This document shows, piece by piece, positions 1-5,919 of a stretch of DNA of 8,015 bases. The position numbers were made by a program, and so were the translations under genes. The stretch's first letter is position 1; each line of letters opens with the position of its first letter. The stretch covers positions 4,386 through 12,400 of the forward strand of contig DKBG01000007.1 in the NCBI GenBank assembly GCA_002451155.1, written 5' to 3'. Source of the DNA: Ignavibacteria bacterium UBA6906 (lineage in GTDB: Bacteria; Bacteroidota; Ignavibacteria; UBA10030; UBA6906). The notes beneath the pieces are model-generated. The model searched no databases, was not told where the DNA came from, and was given only the letters and a program-made list of their open reading frames with translations.

Positions 1-24
1 CCTGGAATTCAGGGTGGCCCGGCA

Positions 25-1257
25 TTACACCTCCTCGAGGTGTGCATAGACGATTTCCGATGTCCGGTGGTCGCTACCCAGCTCCGCAAGGTGTTTTCCC
101 GGAGGGCTCATCCAGTCAGCCAGACAGACCGGGGCAAGTTTCCCATTCCGGATTGTTGCGTCGGGACAGTGATAGCAGATCTCCACGCACTGCTTTTCCT
201 CATTGAACTGTGGGGCCGACTGGACAACGATGTACTGAAAGCGGATGTCACGCAACAGCCCCGAATTCCTGATCAAGCGAACATAGCGAAAGATTTTCAC
301 AGGATCGAGCAGAATCTCCATCAGCGACGTGCAGAGAAACCAGAGCCCGGAAAGAGAGGGCCTCATCGGCACAGCAAAGAGGTGTCTGCCCGTCAATAGC
401 CTGTATACACGGCGCATCAGCCGGGTAAACACGGGGGAGATGGACACGGAGGCACCGGTGTCGGCGTTGATGTAGTAGAAGTAGGTGAGCCAGCGGACTT
501 CCTCGTCGTCCAGGCTTGAAGGGAGATAGGACGACGGCTCAACGCGCAACCCGCGCGCGATGTTTCGATAGACGTCCGAGAGTTCCGGGGAGCCGTTGGT
601 TGAATTGAGTGATCGCACGACCTGGTCCATGTGCCGTGCAATGGTCGCAAGGATGCCGTCAAAGTAGCGGTAGCCGGCGTACCGCTTCATCACCAGGGGG
701 ATCTCGTCCGGTGCGCCGGCTGACAGCGTAATAGAGAGTGCGAAGTAGAGCTTGCGGCGTTCGAACTTCGCGAATAAGGATCTGCGCATTTCCTCAACCT
801 GCTGATCGTCGAGACCCTGTCCGTCATCCACGTGAATGACGATGCGATCCAGTCCTGCCGCGATCAGACGGTCCAGGAGTGCATCTCCGCCGGGTTTCAG
901 CAGAACCACACCGTTAGTCAGGATCTGGCAGACGAGCTTCCTGCTCTTGATGTAACGGACGATTTCAGGCAGGCCGGGATGGAGCGTTGGCTCTCCCCCC
1001 AGGATTGAGATGGTCTCAAGATTCCGCTTTGCCATCGCCTGGTCGACCTCGACTTTGATCTGTTCCAGCGGTTTCACGATGTCCCGGAACCGGTTATAGC
1101 AATGAACGCATTGCCGGTTGCAGGTATAGTTCGATTCAAGGACCGCATGGGGCACTTCCCGTGCCGGGATTTTCGTCGGTCGAAGGTCCCCCCTTCCTGC
1201 AATTTCGGTGATTTTCATGCCAGCCCTCGCTCTTTGTTCTGCCGCAATATGCCGCAT
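25..1257 (-). CDS. Radical SAM protein with C-terminal second cysteine cluster, substrate unknown
   Basis: This 410-residue protein is a radical SAM enzyme. Residues 46-53 read CNRQCVHC, the CxxxCxxC motif that holds the SAM-binding [4Fe-4S] cluster. GGEP at residues 87-90 is the motif that contacts SAM, and it is followed by a typical partial TIM-barrel segment (QILTNGV, then RIVIHVDDG). The C-terminus carries C357, C361 and C364 in a second CxxxCxxC spacing, plus C378 inside APVCLADW. By inference these four could hold an auxiliary Fe-S cluster, although the spacing is not a classic SPASM pattern. The stop is TAA. ATG at 1257 has GGAGG four bases upstream. An in-frame ATG at 1218 (residue 14) has GAGGG five bases upstream and is an equally reasonable start. 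The gene is divergent from the secreted esterase, and no peptide substrate or partner gene is visible beside it. The family assignment is firm; the reaction is unknown. Confidence 0.9.
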   Translation of the reverse strand: MRHIAAEQRARAGMKITEIAGRGDLRPTKIPAREVPHAVLESNYTCNRQCVHCYNRFRDIVKPLEQIKVEVDQAMAKRNLETISILGGEPTLHPGLPEIVRYIKSRKLVCQILTNGVVLLKPGGDALLDRLIAAGLDRIVIHVDDGQGLDDQQVEEMRRSLFAKFERRKLYFALSITLSAGAPDEIPLVMKRYAGYRYFDGILATIARHMDQVVRSLNSTNGSPELSDVYRNIARGLRVEPSSYLPSSLDDEEVRWLTYFYYINADTGASVSISPVFTRLMRRVYRLLTGRHLFAVPMRPSLSGLWFLCTSLMEILLDPVKIFRYVRLIRNSGLLRDIRFQYIVVQSAPQFNEEKQCVEICYHCPDATIRNGKLAPVCLADWMSPPGKHLAELGSDHRTSEIVYAHLEEV

Positions 1258-1272
1258 GAACCCTCCCTGCGT

Positions 1273-1301
1273 GTCATAGAAATGTCAAAAAGAAATCACA
1301 A
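1273..1301 (-). promoter_or_regulatory. Candidate sigma70-like promoter for the radical SAM gene
   Basis: Read on the minus strand, TTGTGA (1301-1296) and TATGAC (1278-1273) are separated by exactly 17 bases, and each matches its consensus at 4 of 6 positions. Transcription would begin near 1266, inside the ribosome-binding site of the ATG at 1257. If this promoter is used, translation from the internal ATG at 1218 becomes more likely. The match is modest and could be chance. Confidence 0.25.
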
Positions 1302-1457
1302 TGCGCCCCTTATTTCAGGGCAAACGCATCCAGTTAGGGTGCATTGACCCACCCGTCATTGAGGGCACATCCACACGTGCATGCGAAGCGCCTCCGGGAA
1401 GATCAATTTCCGCATTGCTGAAAGACCCACTGGTGAATCGAATTTATCAGGTTCCCG

Positions 1458-1463
1458 TATACT
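1458..1463 (+). promoter_or_regulatory. Candidate -10 box for the secreted esterase gene
   Basis: TATACT lies 55 bases before the ATG at 1519 and matches the TATAAT consensus at 5 of 6 positions. No convincing -35 box lies 16-18 bases upstream, so the assignment is weak. The rest of the divergent intergenic region (1258-1518) shows no clear operator, riboswitch or small gene. Confidence 0.2.
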
Positions 1464-1518
1464 TTAAGGAGTAAGCACCGCCCACACGCCGGACCTCCTA
1501 CCATCGAAAGGGCTTATC

Positions 1519-3639
1519 ATGAAGCTGCCGTCTCTTCTACTCCTGGTCTTGATCTCTGGATATGCGTGCGTCACGAATGCTCAGACAGCGAACCTCCGGG
1601 CCAGAGTCGATTCCTTCTATTCCTCAGGTGAATTTGACAGTGCCCTGGTCTATGCGCGACGCCTCGCCGAACTGGAGGCGGACAATCCCTCCGGCTGGTA
1701 CAGGATGGCATATCTCTTCTCGCTCAACGGTCAGGTTGACTCTTCCCTTGCATGGCTTGACAATTCGATCACCCATGGTTTTTTGGATTACCTCCATTTC
1801 GAACTTGACTCGGACCTTAACGCCGTACGATCCGACCCACGATATAGAACGATCATCGAACGTGCGAGAAAGGAAGCGCTGCGCGCGGCGGACCAAAAGG
1901 CGCTCCTGATCCTGGAGGGTGAGTGGACACCCCTCGTACTGGAGAGTGACAATGCGCTCCCGAAGGTCGAAGCGGAACTCAGCTTTGATCAAAGCGCACT
2001 TCTCATCCGCGCTACGGTCCATGATGCCCACTTCAAGGACGGCGACAGGTCGTGGCGATACGGGGATGGATTTACGGTGAACTTCGCCCTGCCCGGCGAC
2101 GACAGCAGCGGCTATACCAACCGCTTTGATGCATTCGGGTTCAGCCGCGAGCTGGGCCGACCGGTGTCCGTGCTCGTGAACAGAGACGGCACCTACTTCT
2201 TGCGGCGGCTCGATGACATGCCGCCCAGGATAGAGATTGACACCATAAGCATGACCGCACGGTACTACATCCGGATCCCGTGGGCACGACTCTTTCCGTT
2301 CCATCCTTTACTGAATCCGCGCGCAGGGGTCAATATCCGATACACGAGCCAGGCAGACGATGGGGACAGAATCCGGCTGACCTATCTGGACAACGTGTAC
2401 TTCGACTCGGAGAGAACTCCACTCAGGAGGTTTGCTCCCGTGAGTTTCGTTTATCGTGAGGCCTCGCCGCTTACATTCGCCGGCAGGCTGGGGTCCCGCC
2501 TCACAACAGAAGACGCCGGACAGGTCTCGTTTTCTGTCTGGTCGCCGGTGCAGAAGAAACTCTCGATACAACTGTCCGTCCGTGACCAGACAGGGAAGCA
2601 AGTCTGGACGGGAACGGCCGGCGGGATGATTCCGGCGGGCCGCACAATGATATCCAGCTCGTTTCAGCTTCCGCCGGATCCCGGGAGCTACAGGGTTCGT
2701 GCGGCAATACCAGATTCCCTAGTGTGGGAGGAGTCGCTGTACCGGTACGAAGCCCGAAATCTGGGAGGCATACGCACGCTCGTCGACAGACCCTCTGCGG
2801 ACGGGGAGTCTCTCGAACATGCCAGCAGTGCTGAGGCGTTACGGTACCGCACTGATGCTCTGAACGAACGAATCCGCATATTTACCGATCGGAGCGACCT
2901 GGAGGCACTCCGGCGGGATATCGAGGATGTGTCATCGCTGGCGAGGATGTTCGAATCGGGGGGAACCATTTACGGACGACGCGGGTACCTCCTCTCCGCT
3001 TTCCACTCTTCACTCGACAGCAGCCTGCAACCGTTTTCCATCGTGTTCCCGGAGGGGTACGACCGGTCAAAAAGGTACAGGCTGTACGTCGGTCTCCATG
3101 GAAGCGGCGTGGACGAAGTCTCGTTTGCCCTCGCAACCGCTCAGAACGTCAGGGACCCGAACGCCATCATCCTTGCGCCCAGGGGGAGGGATCTCAGCGG
3201 GTGGTGGCGGGGGAAGGACGAGCTGGATGTCGCGCAACTCGTCGAAAACATCAAAGCCATGCTCCCAATCGAAAAGACACTCTGCCTTGGCTTCTCGATG
3301 GGTGGCTATGGTACCTGGAGAATGAGCATGCTGCATCCGGAACTCTTTGATGCCGCCGCAATAATATCAGGCACTCCGGTCCCTCCCGGCAGGCTTGAGC
3401 AGGGCGACGACCTGCGAACCCATATTGGGGGCGGAAGAGAGCTGAGCTATATCGTGTTCCACGGTACCGAGGACCGATCTTTGCCAATCGACGACACCGA
3501 CCGGTTTGTCGAGATGCTCAAGGATGCAGCATACGATGTCCGGTATATCCGAATTCAGGGAGCGGGGCACGGGAACATGGATGTCGGCAGGCAATTCGGG
3601 CAGTGGATGGAAGAGAAATTTCTGAAGAGGGCGGATTGA
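1519..3639 (+). CDS. Secreted multidomain esterase: TPR, CBM9/DOMON-like module, Ig-like region, alpha/beta-hydrolase
   Basis: The 706-residue product starts with a Sec signal peptide: a hydrophobic stretch from residue 4, with likely cleavage after TNA at residue 21, leaving Q at +1. Residues 25-120 form a TPR-like helical segment. Residues 130-312 are a beta-rich segment resembling CBM9/DOMON-type carbohydrate-binding sandwiches. Residues 320-412 look like an Ig-like beta domain. From about 500 to 704 is an alpha/beta-hydrolase of the PHB-depolymerase/feruloyl-esterase-like type: LHGSG (526-530) as oxyanion loop, GFSMGG with nucleophile Ser593, GTED with Asp652, and GAGHGN with His684. It probably hydrolyses esters outside the cytoplasm, perhaps acyl or feruloyl groups on polysaccharide, but the substrate is inferred. 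AAAGGG seven bases before the ATG is a good ribosome-binding site. The gene stands alone on its strand. Hydrolase identity is strong; the middle domains are assigned by appearance only. Confidence 0.85.
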   Translation: MKLPSLLLLVLISGYACVTNAQTANLRARVDSFYSSGEFDSALVYARRLAELEADNPSGWYRMAYLFSLNGQVDSSLAWLDNSITHGFLDYLHFELDSDLNAVRSDPRYRTIIERARKEALRAADQKALLILEGEWTPLVLESDNALPKVEAELSFDQSALLIRATVHDAHFKDGDRSWRYGDGFTVNFALPGDDSSGYTNRFDAFGFSRELGRPVSVLVNRDGTYFLRRLDDMPPRIEIDTISMTARYYIRIPWARLFPFHPLLNPRAGVNIRYTSQADDGDRIRLTYLDNVYFDSERTPLRRFAPVSFVYREASPLTFAGRLGSRLTTEDAGQVSFSVWSPVQKKLSIQLSVRDQTGKQVWTGTAGGMIPAGRTMISSSFQLPPDPGSYRVRAAIPDSLVWEESLYRYEARNLGGIRTLVDRPSADGESLEHASSAEALRYRTDALNERIRIFTDRSDLEALRRDIEDVSSLARMFESGGTIYGRRGYLLSAFHSSLDSSLQPFSIVFPEGYDRSKRYRLYVGLHGSGVDEVSFALATAQNVRDPNAIILAPRGRDLSGWWRGKDELDVAQLVENIKAMLPIEKTLCLGFSMGGYGTWRMSMLHPELFDAAAIISGTPVPPGRLEQGDDLRTHIGGGRELSYIVFHGTEDRSLPIDDTDRFVEMLKDAAYDVRYIRIQGAGHGNMDVGRQFGQWMEEKFLKRAD

Positions 3640-3687
3640 ACATCGCGACAGATAGAAACCAGGCGGATCCGGCATCAGAATTCACGT

Positions 3688-3743
3688 TGTAGGGCGGTCA
3701 GATACGTTGGCCTGGCGGGTCGACCTGGACTGGTCGACCTACA
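3688..3743. repeat. Imperfect inverted-repeat element with GGTCGACC palindromes
   Basis: Two copies of the 8-bp palindrome GGTCGACC (3718-3725 and 3732-3739) are separated by 6 bases and can pair as an 8-bp hairpin. The right end, TGGTCGACCTACA (3731-3743), is mirrored at the left end by TGTAGGGCGGTCA (3688-3700), which matches its reverse complement at 10 of 13 positions. The element is therefore bounded by TGTAGG...CCTACA and is about 56 bp long. The same GGTCGACCTACA ending occurs twice more at 4676-4687 and 4746-4757, so this is one copy of a repeat family. It lies between the esterase and the O-methyltransferase. It contains no coding sequence. Confidence 0.75.
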
Positions 3744-3775
3744 GATTACCGGACATCGAATGCTTCTCCGTTGAA

Positions 3776-3806
3776 TTGTTTCTCGCTGAGAAATCGGGTA
3801 TGTTTG
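3776..3806 (+). promoter_or_regulatory. Candidate Bacteroidota-type promoter for the O-methyltransferase gene
   Basis: TTG at 3776-3778 is followed after 20 bases by TATGTTTG (3799-3806), a full match to the Bacteroidota -7 consensus TAnnTTTG with permitted spacing from the TTG element. Transcription would start near 3813, leaving a leader of about 88 bases before the ATG at 3901. A short palindrome, AGCGGACCGCT (3807-3817), overlaps the predicted start site. The evidence is a consensus match only. Confidence 0.3.
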
Positions 3807-3900
3807 AGCGGACCGCTAAGTCCCCGGACGGGCATTTTCCCTTCAATCCAGGCCGTACTTAGACCGTCAACCCCGAATATCCCAAGGCAAACTGAGCACC

Positions 3901-4635
3901 ATGGCACTTGACACCACTACGAAGATCAATGCTGGCAGGAAGGTGAAACGGTTCTTCGTCACCAATCGCCTGCATCGTTTCATGGAACCGTTCAGCGACG
4001 GGATGCTGAAACTTGCATACCTGTCAAAACTTTCCAGATGGTGCGACGATCAGGGTGTGCCCGAGTGGAACGACAGGCTTGACCCTGAATCGAGGGCGGA
4101 GAAACGTTACGACCTTTACCGGCGCGTCATGCAGAAAGAGGGGCTCGACCAGGCAATCGACTACCTCGAGTTCGGCGTTGGTCAGGGGCATTCATTTGAC
4201 TGGTGGGTCGTGAACAACACAGACGCCGGATCACAATTCACCGGCTTCGATACATTTACCGGACTGCCGGAGAAGTGGGGGTACTTTAACGAGGGGGCAT
4301 ACTCAGCAGGGGGCAAATTTCCCGCAAAGAGCGACGGTCGTTGCTCATTTCAAACAGGGCTTTTCCAGGATACGCTGGACCGGTTTCTGGAGTCTTTCCA
4401 GGGAAGCCGAAAGACAGTCATTCATCTTGACGCGGATCTTTATAGCTCGACGCTTTTCGTGCTTACGCGGATCGCATCGAAGCTTAAGGCCGGGGACATA
4501 CTGTTCTTCGATGAGTTCGGCGTTCCGACGCACGAGTTCAGGGCATTCAGCGATTTCGTCTGGGCGTACCGGGTGAAGTACAAGCTGCTCGGGGCTGTGA
4601 ACAACTATATGCAGATAGCGATAAGAATAGAGTAG
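3901..4635 (+). CDS. TylF/MycF-like SAM-dependent O-methyltransferase
   Basis: This 244-residue protein resembles the macrocin O-methyltransferase (TylF/MycF) group of class I methyltransferases. Motif I is YLEFGVGQGH (residues 88-97), the SAM-binding loop. GFDTFTGLPEKW (115-126) is the family's characteristic GFDSFxGLPExW segment. HLDADLYSS (175-183) and FFDEFG (202-207) carry the aspartates that bind the divalent metal and catalytic base region in TylF relatives. Length is normal and no signal peptide is visible, so it should be cytosolic. Family members methylate hydroxyls of sugars or small molecules; the substrate here is unknown. The ribosome-binding site before ATG 3901 is weak (GAG six bases upstream), but no better in-frame start was found. 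The gene is monocistronic, convergent with the URO-D-like gene, and flanked on both sides by GGTCGACC repeats, which may reflect past mobility. Confidence 0.85.
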   Translation: MALDTTTKINAGRKVKRFFVTNRLHRFMEPFSDGMLKLAYLSKLSRWCDDQGVPEWNDRLDPESRAEKRYDLYRRVMQKEGLDQAIDYLEFGVGQGHSFDWWVVNNTDAGSQFTGFDTFTGLPEKWGYFNEGAYSAGGKFPAKSDGRCSFQTGLFQDTLDRFLESFQGSRKTVIHLDADLYSSTLFVLTRIASKLKAGDILFFDEFGVPTHEFRAFSDFVWAYRVKYKLLGAVNNYMQIAIRIE

Positions 4636-4661
4636 CAGAGGGGCAGGGGGGAATGGTCAAT

Positions 4662-4757
4662 TGGTCGACCAGTCTGGTCGACCTACACGTTCCGGCCTCA
4701 AGCAGCAGGGCGACGAGGTTCGTCGCCCGCCAGGTCGACCAACCTGGTCGACCTACA
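4662..4757. repeat. Hairpin repeat cluster: two 26-bp GGTCGACC units around a third hairpin
   Basis: Two direct copies of a 26-bp unit (4662-4687 and 4732-4757, 23 of 26 identical, 70 bp apart) each contain two GGTCGACC palindromes split by five bases and end in CCTACA. Each unit folds into a perfect hairpin: GGTCGACCA / TGGTCGACC around a 3-base loop at 4663-4683 and at 4733-4753, the latter extendable by one A-T pair. Between them, 4708-4716 and 4720-4728 form another perfect 9-bp stem (GGGCGACGA / TCGTCGCCC) with loop GGT. All three hairpins are 21 bases long with 9-3-9 geometry. The cluster fills the gap between the convergent O-methyltransferase and URO-D-like genes. It resembles a REP/BIME- or MITE-like dispersed repeat. 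No T-tract follows, so a classical terminator role is not supported. Confidence 0.8.
4708..4728. repeat. Perfect 9-bp stem hairpin with 3-base loop
   Basis: GGGCGACGA (4708-4716) and TCGTCGCCC (4720-4728) are exact reverse complements around the loop GGT. It is the central hairpin of the intergenic cluster and differs in sequence from its GGTCGACC neighbours while keeping the same 21-base size. It could form in transcripts of either convergent gene and stabilise their 3' ends; that role is inference. Confidence 0.75.
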
Positions 4758-4791
4758 AAATGGGCTACACATTGGGCGACGTACGACCGCC

Positions 4792-5907
4792 TCAATAGGT
4801 GCATTCCCTGGCGGCATCGGCATACACCGCAATATTCTCCGGCGGGGTGTCGAAGAAGTGATCCGCACAAGACAAGATGTAGCCGCCATCCGCACCCACA
4901 CGCTCAAAAAGAAGCCTGACCTGTGCGGCGATTGCCTCCGGACTCCCGTCCGTCAAGACCGAGTGCTGATCCATCCCGCCGATCAAGGCGATCCTCCCCC
5001 CTATCTTCTCCTTAACCTGCCAGGGCTCCTGGTTGCCGCCTATACTGGGAGGAGCGAGCGTCTCAGTGGCATCCGCTCCGTTGGACAGAATTGAATCCTC
5101 AATCCCGTTTGTGCCGCCGCAGGTGTGATATGTGATCTTGAACCCGAGACCGTGCAAGGCATCATGAAGACGGCGGTCGTACGGCAGACAGAATTCATGG
5201 TGAATGCCCGGGGAGATGACTGTCGAAGAAGAAGATCCGCCGCCCGTCTCGATCAGGTCGAACTTCGCACCATTCATCCCTTCGACAAACCGTAGTTTCT
5301 TTTCCAGCAGAATTTGTAGCAGGCGATGAACCCAATCAGGACGGTCAAATGTCCGGAGAATCAACTCCGACACATCCATGAGACACGCGGCGTGCTGCCA
5401 GCATCCTGCCTGATCCCCCCAGACGAAGCCCCGGACAATGCCGTCATCTCCGACCTCATCATAGATCCTGTTCAAAGGTTCCAGGTCGAGCATCGGGACC
5501 GGCATGTATTTGCGGATCAATTCGATGTCCTCGTCATGCTTGATGAGGTATTCCGTAATCCAGGTGGTCTTCCTGTCACCGGCGGTCTTGTAGGTCAGAT
5601 CACCTCCAGGAGTATGGATGACATGGTGATTCACCCGGTTGTCAGGGTCACTGCTCACCACCTTGACCTCATCGCGCCACTCGGGGGTGGAGAATTTGGA
5701 GTAGTCTGCATCTACGAGCCAGAACTGGCCCATATCGGCAAAATACTGGACCGCAGCATCCATCCCGAATTTGCGAAAGGCCTCCAGCGGCGTCACGCCT
5801 CCCAGATACGTGTCCAGATGATAGCCCTGCCACTGGTGAACCGACACGGGGAGACGATCCGGCTTCTCGAGATGCAGAGCTGTCATCATACGTTCTTTTG
5901 AAGTCAT
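4792..5907 (-). CDS. URO-D superfamily protein, MtaA/CmuA-like methyltransferase type
   Basis: The 371-residue protein belongs to the uroporphyrinogen decarboxylase superfamily. The opening TSKERMMTALHLEKPDRLPV, the glycine/serine-rich ETGGGSSSS (220-228) followed by ISPG, and GGYILSCADH...TPPENI near the end are typical. It is not true HemE, because the RQAGR substrate-binding motif expected near the N-terminus is absent. H261 and C263 (HTCGGT) with C347 form an HxC...C arrangement like the zinc ligands of MtaA/MtbA/CmuA methyltransferases, which move methyl groups to or from corrinoid proteins or thiols. A cobalamin- or thiol-linked methyltransferase is therefore the best guess; no corrinoid protein is visible here. 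ATG at 5907 overlaps the stop of the upstream GH3 gene as ATGA, and GGAG lies eight bases upstream, so it is translationally coupled to that gene. The protein ends at TGA at 4792. Superfamily is strong; reaction is inferred. Confidence 0.85.
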   Translation of the reverse strand: MTSKERMMTALHLEKPDRLPVSVHQWQGYHLDTYLGGVTPLEAFRKFGMDAAVQYFADMGQFWLVDADYSKFSTPEWRDEVKVVSSDPDNRVNHHVIHTPGGDLTYKTAGDRKTTWITEYLIKHDEDIELIRKYMPVPMLDLEPLNRIYDEVGDDGIVRGFVWGDQAGCWQHAACLMDVSELILRTFDRPDWVHRLLQILLEKKLRFVEGMNGAKFDLIETGGGSSSSTVISPGIHHEFCLPYDRRLHDALHGLGFKITYHTCGGTNGIEDSILSNGADATETLAPPSIGGNQEPWQVKEKIGGRIALIGGMDQHSVLTDGSPEAIAAQVRLLFERVGADGGYILSCADHFFDTPPENIAVYADAARECTY

Positions 5908-5919
5908 TGGTCTCGCTCC
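5904..5919 (-). promoter_or_regulatory. ATGA stop-start overlap with Shine-Dalgarno for the URO-D-like gene
   Basis: On the minus strand the start codon of the URO-D-like gene (5907-5905) overlaps the GH3 stop TGA (5906-5904) as ATGA. GGAG (5919-5916) sits eight bases before the start, inside the last GH3 codons. This arrangement fixes the start and implies translational coupling within one operon. Confidence 0.8.

Noticed and set aside
1041..1048. A seventh GGTCGACC inside the radical SAM gene
   Set aside because: It lies within coding sequence, is single rather than paired, and lacks the TACA ending, so it is best explained by codon content rather than as a repeat copy.
1519..1581. Lipoprotein signal on the esterase (Cys17)
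   Set aside because: The residues before Cys17 (SGYA) do not fit a lipobox, which expects Leu or similar at -3; cleavage after TNA at residue 21 fits better.
1624..2304. A 226-codon open frame antisense to the esterase gene
   Set aside because: It overlaps the well-supported esterase over its full length and has no recognisable motif.
4708..4728. Rho-independent terminator between the convergent genes
   Set aside because: The stem is strong but no T-tract follows on either strand, and the hairpin sits within a repeat cluster.
3688..4757. CRISPR array
   Set aside because: The repeats are palindromic pairs with 5-6 base gaps, and the units are separated irregularly (70 bp and nearly 1 kb, with a gene between), with no spacer-like regularity and no cas genes.
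4772..4795. A fourth hairpin abutting the URO-D-like stop codon
   Set aside because: The stem needs a bulge and has a 9-base loop, so it is too weak and unlike the other three to list as a repeat unit.
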